From Lepeophtheirus salmonis (Eukaryota > Arthropoda > Copepoda > Siphonostomatoida > Caligidae): a stretch of 64,000 bases of DNA. Both the position numbers and the translations under genes were made by a program. Shown here piece after piece: positions 26,401-35,380 of the stretch (the first letter of the stretch is position 1; every line of letters begins with the position of its first letter). Location: NCBI RefSeq assembly GCF_016086655.4, contig NC_052142.2, forward strand, positions 3,042,422 through 3,106,421, in the 5' to 3' direction. The notes below the pieces were generated by a model. That model was not told the origin of the DNA. It did not search any database and worked only from the letters and a program-made list of their open reading frames with translations.

Positions 26401-29400
26401 TACCGATGAGATCGAACTAATTATTAATAATAAAGTAAATGTCAAAATCATAAAATTAGACAATAAATATACTAATAATAAAAAAATGTTAGAAATAAAT
26501 CTATCTTAAAGATTTAGAGCACAAGCTAATTATGTAGTAATGTCCGGCCATATTACTCCTTATTAAGAGCATCAAAAAAAGATTTTTCCCACGTTATTTA
26601 TGCTTATATAACAACATACTATTATCATGAACGATATGCACAATTGCTAATTATAATGCTACACCCAATCAACTACCCTGGTTGTTGTGACCATTTAAGC
26701 AGTTGTTTTTGCCTTTTATGAGTTTTTTGAACACCATTTCTTGGAGCTTATCAACCATAGCTATGCCTTAAGTGATAAAAAAGTAATATTTATTGGCTAT
26801 GTAATATTGGAAAACCTAATGATCATACCCAAGTCTTTAAGTAAAGAAACTAGTTGCGAACCATCCAAAGCTACTACCCCCATTGTTGTGACCATTTAAG
26901 CAGTTTTTTTTGCCATTTAATGAGTTTTGTATCATAATTATTGATATGTTTAGCTAAAATAGAATCATGTTTTATGTTTAGATTAAAAAAAAATTTAATA
27001 CTTACTGTTAGATAGTACAAACTTCAGAGTTCCATTTCGAAATTAGTAAATATTTTATACTTTTTACCGATAACTTGATCGTCATTTGGTGTGGATGTCT
27101 CAAAACATTTTTATATATATTTCTATAAATGACATCAGTACCAACATCCTCCATTAATTTAATGATGGTTCCTTGGGAAGGGATAGGTTTACCCGTGTAT
27201 TTCTCATTGTAATTAGCAATGGATAAGGGTATATACATTCAATAAGCATCTTTGTGAGATCAGAGTTAAAGTCTGACTTGATGTCTTCACCGTTAACTTG
27301 ATTTTATAGATACTCTTGATATGAGATGAGGATAATGAGTGGCGTGTAATTCTAGGCAGGGGACTAAAGGCACATTTACATCTAATATCTATATTATAAT
27401 TTATATTATATCTATCTATTATTATATTAATATTGAATAATAAAGGTGGGAATGATAACGTTCTTTATTGAGAGAAGAAGATGTATATTATTTAATCGAT
27501 GATGACATGCGTATTTATTTATTTCTCCTCGCACACTTTTCTATTCTTACCAAAATTATCACCCTTACCTATCACTAATATAATATTTAATAGGTTAAAA
27601 TAAAAATAATGGGAAACGACAGGAGTTCGAATGAAAGAAGTGCTAATAACTGAATACTCTGTTATTAATTATAATATAATTAGACATTGTTGGATGATTC
27701 ATACTAGATAAGACTCATGGATTGAGGAACAAATGCTTATGTCAATTTCGGACTATGTCTATGGAGATTAAGATTTGGTTCATAATTATGGTACGAAAAG
27801 GGTTCTAATTCAATGGTCATCAAGAAATTGCAAACAATCTCTTTTTTACTCCATGTAATGTCTATAATGTATTTGAAAGTTTAGTGCGTAAAATGGACGA
27901 ATAAGTGGATAAAACCCCTCTGATAATTTTTACTATTTTTCAAAACTGTATTATTTGTGTGATTGTTAAAGGCACTTTACTAATAAACTCATACCATTGT
28001 CTGTTCGACACTATGTCTATTCTATTATTTGTTTATTTGACGTCTGTGCACCTTATAAAATATAGATTTCCAATTTTTTTTTTTTTCGGAATAGTCTTAA
28101 GTATATCTTGCAGAACTACAAGGTTCCAATAATGATATATGTATACATCCATCTTGCCTACTGATGTTACGGTTTAAATGTTGCGAGCACTTTATCAACA
28201 TTTAGTAGAAGTTTTAAAAAGGAGTAAAGAAAGAATTATCTTAAGAGTAGAGGTGAAATATTTTTAATGAAAAAATTACCTTTAAAGATTAGGAGTAAAA
28301 AGAAACGGTTGTTGTGTGTGCTCTTTTTATCTTTTTGTTCAATATTTAATACGTGGTCGTATTGTTAGAATCTCCCTCCGAATAAGAATTATCGCCTATT
28401 TTAGGTGTAAATTATTTTAAAAATGTATAACAAAATAAATATATTTATAAAATTTTTATTGCACTAATGTTATTCCAAATATTGAATAGCATGTCTTTAT
28501 AGGAGTAATTCATTTTCTTTCCCGAAAATAAAATAAAAAGCAGTTGATCTTAACAAAATTTAACCACATGTTACGCTCCGGCCTTCTCCTCGTGCTCATT
28601 TTTTTCTTACAATGATATCAACTTTACTTATGAGTTAATGTAGTCCATATACTTTTGTTCCCTAAAAAATAAACAAATAACGGATTTTTAATCGAAAAAA
28701 GTTTCATTCTTGAATTAAAAATATAAAGATATTTATGTATTTAGTGAATATTATTTAACAAACATTATTTTTTTTCTCAAATTATGTTGTTGGTTGTAAT
28801 AAAAAAATTATTTTTGTGATTATTATTATATTATTACTGATAAAAATATATCAGCGCTGATATATACTTTTCTTTTCTACAGGTCGATTCTTTAAACGAG
28901 AAAGGGTTCCAGGATGTGGTGTGTTATCCTGGGGCCAACATCAAAGTTTGTGCGTCAAACAAACTTGCAACTAACTCATCACAATTAGGGTTTTCTTCTT
29001 GTTTGGAATCTCTTTCTTCAAGGAAAAATAATCTCTTTGACGAAAGAATACTTAAACCATGTGTGTCGATAACACCTGTATCCAATACTTCAACTATTTT
29101 ACAGGTACAGAATACTAAGAAAATTGGTATTGAGATTATTCCACTTGGAAGTGGAGTTAATAGCTCAATTACTTCAAAAAAGTTATTAAATAAAACTTAT
29201 AGAGATATAAAGCGTAGTCTATCAGAAGATGACAAGCGTAGCAGGTCTTTAAAAAAAGGGAAAAAACGTAGACATCCGTCTACACTTGCCATCGATAAAT
29301 CACCCTCACTTAGTCCAAAGAATAAAAATTGTACATTTTCTTGTTCTTACTCAAGCAAAGCGATTGCTAAACTGCAAAACAAATCGATTGATTCTCTCAG

Positions 29401-29884
29401 GGAAACAATCAAACATAAAAGTACTAATAAAAATCTATTGGCTCCTAGAGACAGTTCTTCTAAGTCTTTATTATGTAATACTTCTAAATTTTTTAAGAAA
29501 CGCAACAAAGATAAAGAAAAACAAACGCAGGAAGACGAGGTTAAAAGGCTCCTAGGTGGAGGAAAATTACTTAATAAGACTTTTCACATCCCTAAAATTA
29601 ATACTGTTACATGCTTAAAAAACACTGAGCAATATGATAATCTAAATGACAAAAAGATTCCGTCTCTCATGTCACTCCAACCTTCAATTTATTCGAAAGA
29701 ATCTCTAAATACAACTTTTTTGAAGTCAAGTGTTGGGTATGCCAGTATTAGTTCGATTGTAAGTCATAATACTTCTTCGAAGTCGAAACAATTTTTATCT
29801 AGAAGTTTAACACCTTCAAGAAATATTTCCCCTTCGAAGAAGTCATCAGTTGTTACTGCAAATGTTCCCATAAAAGATGTATAA
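11250..29884 (+). CDS. MED1: Mediator complex subunit 1 (MED1), four visible exons, N-terminus missing
   Basis: MED1 is a nuclear subunit of the Mediator middle module that links transcription factors to RNA polymerase II. The coding segments 11250-11490, 11541-11794, 13988-14539 and 28883-29884 join in frame (2049 bases, 682 residues plus stop). Conserved family blocks appear in order: ARKLGLKF and STEAFYLEI (N-terminal Med1 domain), HLKGL, HFVLRIRDPFPL, LPDQKHCYFL, SLLRQQALYNSLISSC, and an SITPVS...IGIEIIPLG block in the last exon. The rest of that exon is Ser/Lys-rich and probably disordered, like the tails of other MED1 proteins but much shorter than the vertebrate one. No LXXLL nuclear-receptor box is visible. 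The first 60-90 residues expected before ARKLGLKF were not found. Compared with vertebrate MED1, a segment between exons 1 and 2 is also shorter. Confidence 0.88.
11541..11794 (+). CDS. MED1: MED1 exon B
   Basis: A 50-base intron (11491-11540, gttagt...tag) separates this exon from exon A, and the split codon restores the frame. The exon encodes ILGDDLIPRVGG through HFVLRIRDPFPL, LTELGKICGFNLF and GYLMDLIVPDSPLFM. These match the Med1 region containing 'CFFLKF..PIP' and 'LYELI'. It ends in phase 0 at donor GTAAAG (11795). Confidence 0.88.
11851..11910 (+). repeat. perfect 30-bp tandem duplication
   Basis: Two identical copies of a 30-base unit beginning tgatttagtaggtactaaag sit directly end to end at 11851-11880 and 11881-11910. 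Confidence 0.95.
12136..12193 (+). repeat. 29-bp tandem duplication
   Basis: Two copies of a 29-base unit ending in atacttcagtttcaa lie at 12136-12164 and 12165-12193. They differ at one base. Confidence 0.9.
13085..13240 (+). repeat. dispersed repeat S, copy 2
   Basis: This is the same-orientation partner of 10580-10770. The 'cccagaattatccaaag' core starts at about 13149. It lies within MED1 intron 2. Confidence 0.6.
13988..14539 (+). CDS. MED1: MED1 exon C
   Basis: The exon lies between acceptor ttttgttacag and donor cag|gtaagg, both in phase 0. It encodes the best-conserved part of the window's MED1: NLPDQKHCYFL, then SCVPFSDSSQIPGILSLLRQ, ALYNSLISSC, VFEISSLNLNQITISFENP and a LQKFLSIPILMRTVI block matching the family's 'V...LSIPVTMRAI'. 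This order is that of the C-terminal half of the Med1 domain. Confidence 0.92.
16870..17350. other. GC-richer, hairpin-prone block, unknown repeat
   Basis: Base composition rises above the surrounding intron. Short inverted motifs are present: 'tcccctccccc' opposite 'gaggggggt', 'tgagacc...ggtctca', and 'cctacccaggtaggg'. No ORF fits. It may be a fragment of an unrecognised transposable element, for example a LINE leader or a foldback element. Confidence 0.35.
18685..18860 (-). pseudogene. Tc1/mariner-type transposase relic (DDE core)
   Basis: On the minus strand one frame reads VISFFNCKGLINLNYVPNG followed by TTINANYYIGILVKFLK. This matches the mariner segment 'V.W..KG.I....L..G.T.NA..Y...L..L'. 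No complete transposase or terminal repeat was seen. The relic lies antisense inside MED1 intron 3. Confidence 0.65.
22785..23430 (+). repeat. degenerate A/G-rich minisatellite
   Basis: Imperfect units of roughly 20-30 bases, built around 'ggaaac.gattta.gg', 'tgaggtag' and 'gaaaacatactta', recur at 22790-23090. After a gap that includes a C-run at about 23116, they recur at 23325-23430. All units have the same purine-rich strand. Degeneracy prevents a confident unit length. Confidence 0.55.
25757..27105 (-). repeat. long inverted repeat, left arm (truncated hAT 3' end)
   Basis: The reverse complement of this segment matches 35300-36445 nearly throughout. The outer end shares 'taaagttgataatattgtag', then 'aaaaacgcgtgcaaggagaaa' (quoted in part) and a G-run. 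The inner end matches the 3' coding end and 3' flank of the hAT transposase at 35300-35440. The left arm is longer because about 200 bases near 26575-26790 are extra. They include a second copy of the 'gtgaccatttaagcagtt' segment found again at 26890. The arm stops abruptly within the transposase-derived sequence at about 27105. Confidence 0.85.
27106..27240 (-). pseudogene. possible mariner N-terminal (HTH) fragment joined to the hAT arm
   Basis: The minus-strand frame 27008-27238 is open across the break in the inverted repeat. Its downstream half is hAT tail read in the wrong frame. Its upstream half (GKPIPSQGTIIKLMEDVGTD) loosely resembles the helix-turn-helix linker of mariner-like transposases. 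The call rests on a short similarity only. Confidence 0.25.
28846..28865. repeat. 20-bp perfect palindrome next to the MED1 exon D acceptor
   Basis: atatatcagcgctgatatat is self-complementary. It ends 17 bases before the first base of the terminal MED1 exon, overlapping the branch/polypyrimidine area. Confidence 0.85.
28883..29884 (+). CDS. MED1: MED1 exon D (terminal exon, disordered tail)
   Basis: The exon begins in phase 0 after acceptor tcttttctacag, reads VDSLNEKGFQDVVCYPGA, and ends at TAA (29882-29884). The block around CVSITPVSNTSTILQ and KKIGIEIIPLGSG matches the conserved short segment found downstream of the Med1 domain in animal orthologues. The remaining ~230 residues are rich in Ser, Lys, Asn and Thr, with basic clusters such as KKGKKRRHPS and a final SPSKKSSVV. 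They look disordered and nuclear. No domain was recognised in this tail. Confidence 0.85.
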   Translation, partial: VDSLNEKGFQDVVCYPGANIKVCASNKLATNSSQLGFSSCLESLSSRKNNLFDERILKPCVSITPVSNTSTILQVQNTKKIGIEIIPLGSGVNSSITSKKLLNKTYRDIKRSLSEDDKRSRSLKKGKKRRHPSTLAIDKSPSLSPKNKNCTFSCSYSSKAIAKLQNKSIDSLRETIKHKSTNKNLLAPRDSSSKSLLCNTSKFFKKRNKDKEKQTQEDEVKRLLGGGKLLNKTFHIPKINTVTCLKNTEQYDNLNDKKIPSLMSLQPSIYSKESLNTTFLKSSVGYASISSIVSHNTSSKSKQFLSRSLTPSRNISPSKKSSVVTANVPIKDV

Positions 29885-30204
29885 TTTTCAAAAATACTAG
29901 TGTTTGTAATTTTTTTATTCATGGCTAAACACAAGTTTATATATATTAAATATATATTTTTAATGTGATGTTGTTAATTTAAATTTTTATAACACCAACT
30001 ATTTTTACAATTAATATCCGAATTCGGGATTATTTTTTTAATTTATTCCAATTTAGGCTGTTTTCTTTTAATATTAAGATTTTTTTGATTATATTGATGC
30101 GTAATCATGTTTATTATTGATCTAAAAATGGTTATTTTAATTCTTGAATTATCTAGCGTTTCTTATATAACTTTTTCTTCTTATATATGTTTATTAAGTA
30201 AAAT

Positions 30205-30210
30205 AATAAA
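30205..30210 (+). promoter_or_regulatory. candidate MED1 polyadenylation signal
   Basis: AATAAA lies 321 bases after the MED1 stop codon. In DNA this AT-rich the hexamer is common, so the assignment is tentative. Confidence 0.35.
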
Positions 30211-30959
30211 TATTATCATGTGTGTATTAGATTTTTTTTTACATTCAAGTACTAATGGGACCATTTCCTTCTATAAATAGAAACATATGAATCCACAAGA
30301 TCTCCTTATTTAAAACGAAAGCTGTCGGGATTTAATGATCAAACAGAACTCATAAATTTGCATCGTGTTCATTGCATTTGGTAGGTTCACTGAAAGGTAT
30401 AATCCTCGGAAAAATACTTTTTTTTCTTCCAATGTCAACTTAACAGCAATCACTCCCAGTTTTCATTTTTTTATTTTTTTTGTGTGTGAACGAAGTCTCA
30501 CAACTATTTCATTTTCATGATTTTGTTAAATTCCTCCCCGTAAACACGACTATTTTTAAAAAATAAACAAAGACGTCGTTTAATTTCCTTTTAGTAATTT
30601 TTATTGGTTGAATGCTGTATGATTTAAAGCAGCTGACTACCTATATTAAGAACTCAAAAAGGATATCATAAGGGATTTTTATATGAATCAGGGAGCTTTA
30701 TTTAGAATTCGTGTAATTTCATACTCAGTAGAATATTATTCTAAATTATATTCATGCCACGGCTGCATTGATGACGTAATGTGCACATTTTGAGAATACT
30801 GGCGGTTCAAAAAATTCCTTTTGGGTTCCAAACGGTCGGGAAAGAGAAGAATAATGAGATATGCATAACCGAGACAGAAGTCGATAGTAATATACTTTCT
30901 CACATATCATAAGAACAAATAAAAAAACTATATTAATAGATACGATAAAATTTTTAAAA

Positions 30960-31990
30960 CACCTACACCTTTAGACCCGATTGAATTTTATCAAAAGTTT
31001 GTTTCGCTGTTTAGTCTGGTGTTAGACTTATGCTTTGATGAAATCTTTCAAAAAGGGTACATCCTTTCGTTCATTTGTAGGGGTATGTTGGCATTATTAC
31101 ATAAAAAAGGGAAAGATTAATGTAACTTATAAAACTACAGACTAATATCACTTTTAAATACTTCGTTCAAGATACTTACTGGTTTTCCAAGTCAAAGACT
31201 GCTTAATGTTTTACCGAGATTAATCACTCAACCAGAAAGGATTTGTTAAAAATAGGCTTGCCAAAGTTATGCCAAGAAGTATTCAAGATGCAATTGTTGA
31301 ATCAAATAAAAGAGAATTAAACAATGCAGTGCTTCTGATAGATTTTGAAAATGATTTTGATAGCAGTTCACACGATTATATATTAAAACAGTTAGTGAAA
31401 AATAAATTCCCTCGAAAATTCATTGACATCATATCTTTTACCATGAGAAATGCACCTTCCCACATAAATGGGCCTGGAAGCAACCTAAAATTTAATATAA
31501 GAAGGGAGGTAGACAAGGTGACATACTTGTATCAACTCTTTTTATAATAGCTTATATCAACAAATTAGCTCCAACAAGTTGATAAATAGATATGAGCTGT
31601 AAGATTTAAACTTAAAATGTATGCCATACATATTTTTATCAAGTGACCCTTACGCTCTGAAAAAGTAGATTCGCGAACTCCTTGAGACACTGGATGACTT
31701 CAAAAAAAGACTCTGGCCTATCGATTAATGTCGAAAAATCCAACCGCTGCAGATAATTTGCAGCAAACGTATCCAAATTTCTTATATAAGACCTCAACAA
31801 AGTTGCCAGGAATCAATGTGTCCTCAAGAGGTAGTCAAAGGTTGAGTCATTGGAGAGTCTGAGGAAAACTGTAACGCTCAGTACAGTTGGAACAATCTGA
31901 AATTGCAATAGAACGGGGGTCTTCTTCTCTTCATAAACTTTATTTCTTGTCCTAAAGGAACGAAACAGGGTGCAATTTGTAGTTACCTAA
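30960..31990 (+). mobile_element. LINE reverse-transcriptase relic downstream of MED1
   Basis: Frames in this segment carry the non-LTR RT order. LALLHKKGKD and YRLISLLNTSFKI (about 31088-31165) match 'I.LI.KKGKD...L.NYRPISLLN...KI'. A region near 31200-31260 reads like 'R......Q.GF'. The frame 31269-31547 gives AVLLIDFENDFDSSSHDYI (catalytic DF..AFDS box), FPRKFIDIISF and a decayed RRGVRQGD equivalent (RREVDKVT). Stops, frameshifts and the missing YADD show it is dead. It has the same orientation as MED1 but no splice link to it. Confidence 0.75.
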
Positions 31991-32309
31991 AGGACTCGAA
32001 TCCTCGATGAAAACGATAACAAGTTACTAATAGACTCTTTCAATAATTTTTTATGTGTATTTTTCTATATGATACAAAGACATTTTAATATGTAAATAAG
32101 CTTGTTATTAATAATAATGGTCTATGGTGATATTTATCTTATTTTACTTATGGAAAAGCTACGTGGATGTGTATAAAGCTATATCCCAGTTCCTGTCAGG
32201 TGCTGGTCACAATATCCAATTTGAAGTCTAAAACAAGGGGCGAATTTGTTAAATGTTTTACCAATAAAAGTACAATTAATAAAGTTTATATTCATGTGTA
32301 TTTTATTAA

Positions 32310-32990
32310 TTAAAAAAGGGGTTTCATTGATCCTGTATATTGTTTTGAACTCGAGATATTGATTTTTTTTTATGAAAAATGATAAAAACGACACTCTTTT
32401 CTCATAGTGATAAGGAATATCATAGAAATTTATTCCATATTTTAACTAAAAAAGCTCTATTAAAGAAATACGCATCTTATTAGATTTTTGTTCGATTTTT
32501 TGTATCTTGAGCGGATCGCTATATTTTATGGAGTTGTACAAGCAAACACACAACAGAATTATCTTAATGTATACAATTTCAATATCTTATAATAATCCCG
32601 TAATAAATAATGCTATATTTGATATATTTAAATTTCAAGCTCTCCGTAAACGGATTTCTTCCTATTTTCAATTCTTGAATCTATTCTATGGATTGATAAG
32701 ATTCCCCACTCAAGGAAGGAGTCGACTGAACTCTTTTGAGACTTAGGTTGGTTTTGTTTTTCTTTTTCAGATAATGTTTCAATCTGCCATAATTCCCGTA
32801 GATATTAGAATTCGAACATCTCTTGTTCAGTATAAAGTATCTCGAATCCCTTCTTATGTCTTAATTCTTAGAGAACATGGAAGTATTTCTGTCTTTAATG
32901 AATGAAAATTGATCAAAGCATATGAAAAGCACATCTAAATTAAAAATGTGTCACGTCATTTATCCAATTGTGCGTATGTATCATGTTTGA
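32310..32990 (+). repeat. dispersed repeat family R, copy 2
   Basis: The start matches 8220-8470 in inverted orientation. The whole segment parallels 36890-37870 in direct orientation. Shared blocks near the end include 'gtagtcgact/gagtcgactg', 'cccgtagata', 'gaccatctctt/gaacatctctt', 'taattcttagagaacatg' and 'tctttaatgaatg'. The unit may be about 0.7-1 kb. No ORF was recognised. Confidence 0.7.
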
Positions 32991-33030
32991 TATGCTTTAA
33001 CATTAAAATAATAACTAATGTATCATATTC

Positions 33031-33048
33031 AGGGCCGTACGTCAGTAT
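33031..33048 (+). repeat. candidate hAT left terminal repeat
   Basis: cagggccgtacgtcag resembles the CAGGG.CGTACG-type ends of hAT elements and lies about 450 bases before the transposase homology. No matching inverted copy was found at the other side, so the call is uncertain. Confidence 0.4.
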
Positions 33049-33477
33049 TGTGCTTTGTCCGCTTCAGCGGACCAAAAAAACAACAACCTTACTCAACCGT
33101 CCACCAATCATATAGGTATGTAAATATAGAGGAATTAAGTCATAATTAATTATTAAAATCTATTATATATATGTAACTTATGACCAACTCATAATAGTAC
33201 TGAGTCATTATAATAAAATTACATATTTGTAGCACGTCCACCCAAAAGGAAGCTAGATAATTTTTCTCAAAATTGAACATGAAATACATTTTCCAACAAA
33301 TTATAGTTCATTTAAATGAAAAAATTATTCTGATTAATCCTTTGGAGGCACCACAAATTGTACTTAAAGTAGCCAAAATTCACCGGCACATTTATAGAAT
33401 TAGTAAATTAATAAATTACATCTCTAAGACAATATTGGGGCCAAATTAAGTCAGATAGATAAAACGGAGGTTTTAAA

Positions 33478-35380
33478 CTACAGTCTCAACATGCTGAGGA
33501 AGTCGTGAAGTGGCGAGCTTATTTGAGGTATCTTTTCCAAACTGTTGGGTTCCTCGCAAAGCAAGGATTGGCTTTTAGGGGCGATTCCGAAACAAGAGAA
33601 AAGTTGACGGAATCTAATGAAAACAATCGAGGAAACTTCTTGGAGCTTTTGTCCCTGCGTTCACACGACAATCATATTCTCAAAGATAAACTGGAGGCCG
33701 AAGTCAAAAAATTTGGTTCAGCTGGGGCAGGTTTTGGCAAATGGACTTCACCTGACATCCAAAATGAGCTGATATAGATTATAGCATCCAAAGTGACGGA
33801 AAATATAATTGAAGATGTCAAGACTTGTGCCGGCGATGATGACTACTGGTTCTCTGTGATTGTTGATGAGACATCAGATATGTCAAACACGGTACATGTT
33901 CAGTATGTCACTGGGATATCTGACGAGTGAAGGCATCAAGAAAGAGAGATTCCTCAAGTTTGTAAAAGTTACCCAGACTGACGGCAAATATTTGTTTGAG
34001 AAGCTTCACGTGGCTGTCTAGGATCTCGGCCTTAACCCCGCCCACACTGTCTCCCTGGCCGCGGACGGCGCCTCCAACATATCCGGCATCAAGAAGGGTC
34101 TTGCTGCCAGGTGGAAGGAAGCAGCCCCACTGTGTGTCTACATCCACTGCTACGCCCATGTCCTCAATCTTGTAGTCAAGGATCTTCTCTCAGATATAAC
34201 CCTGTTGAGAAATACAATGGGGACAGGACAAATTTTATACAACTTCATTGAAGGGTCACCAAAGAGGTCAGTAATCTACAAGTCGGTGAAGATAACAAGT
34301 AAAGATGAGGAGCATGCCAAGGTGATGACACTGAAGAACCAGTCTGCTACCCGCTGGAGTCTCTGCTACGATGCTGTACACGCTATATCTCTAGGGATGG
34401 TCAGAATCATGAAGACCCTCATAATAATGAGAAAAGATAAAGATGTCGAGTTCAACAGCAACTTCTCTGCTCAACAGCATCTTTAGTCACGAATTTGTTT
34501 TCGGCATTGAACTGTTGAAGACACTCCTCAGACACACATCTAGCTTGTCAGATGAACTTCAAGGCAGAAAGGTTGACCTAACAAAGTCCCGGAAACACGT
34601 CAACATAGTGATTAGGACTCTTGAAGATCTTAAGAATGAGAAAATCTTTGAATCAATCTGGAAACTTGCTGAGTTGAAGTCGTTTGAGATGAAATCAGTA
34701 TTTCACCAGGAGGACTCAATTGATTTGGAATTCAAGGAGGCGAAGATTCCAAGGAGAATAAAGTGGAAAGGAACAACTGAATCCTACTTCCGTGAAACAC
34801 ATTTCGATGTTGCAATCAATAAGATTGAGAGCAGATTTGCCACCGACGATACAAACATCACAATGGATCTCATTGCAATCTTCAATGACAGTGAAGTGGA
34901 GACCTGTGTCATTGAGCGTGTCGCCAAGCACTACAGACTTGAACTCGAGCAGCTCCAGTCAGACCATGCAATCTTCCAGCAATTCAAGGTTAATATTATA
35001 ATGTTTCATTTTGCATTATATGTTTAAAATTTATGTTTCTCTAGGCAGATATTGACACAGAAGACATGGTTTCGTCACAAATTGCTGCCGAGTTAATAAG
35101 CTCGGGAGTGTTCCGCCTGATGCCGGAGCTATACAAGGTGATCGTTATCCTGGCCTCAATGCCCATCAGCAGCTGTGAGGCGGAGCGGTCATTCTCCTGT
35201 CTCGGAAGGCTCAAGAACCACATGAGGACCACCATGGACCAGGAGAGGCTCTCCTCCCTCACCCTCTTGAACATGAACAGGGTGATGGTGGACAAGGTAC
35301 CCCATGAATCCACACCAAATGATGATCAAGTTATCAGTAAAAAGTATGAAATATTTACTAATTTCGAAATTGAACTCTGA
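33478..35380 (+). pseudogene. hAT-superfamily transposase pseudogene (DUF4371/ZMYM1-like, with intron)
   Basis: Homology to hAT transposases of the ZMYM1/TTF type runs through several frames. NRGNFLELLSL and TSPDIQNELI belong to the DUF4371-like region. WFSVIVDETSDMSN contains the first catalytic aspartate. SLAADGASNISG and HCYAHVLNLVVKD hold the second catalytic Asp and the CxxH. Near the end, SSCEAERSFSCLGRLKNH and LTLLNMNR form the hAT C-terminal dimerisation motif. An apparent 56-base intron (34989-35044, gttaat...ctctag) sits in phase 0 before the last exon. A stop near 33776, a frameshift near 33910, a stop near 34019 and a frameshift near 34480 inactivate it. No BED/TTF zinc finger is visible at the 5' side. 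The coding part is GC-richer than its surroundings, which suggests a younger insertion. Confidence 0.85.

Larger units (their letters stand above)
14540..28882 (+). other. MED1: MED1 intron 3 (14.3 kb), transposon-rich
   Basis: This very long intron runs from gtaagg to tcttttctacag. It carries a GC-richer block at 16870-17350, an unassigned plus-strand frame at 17862-18062, a mariner-type relic at 18685-18860, a degenerate minisatellite at 22785-23430, one arm of the long inverted repeat at 25757-27105 and short terminus-like motifs at 27525 and 28577. The stretches 14540-16870, 19000-22780, 23430-25756 and 27240-28840 show only AT-rich sequence, with no coding signal I can support. Confidence 0.75.

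Noticed and set aside
34716..35313. Minus-strand frames opposite the hAT transposase
   Set aside because: They are shadows of the plus-strand transposase, which has clear family motifs.
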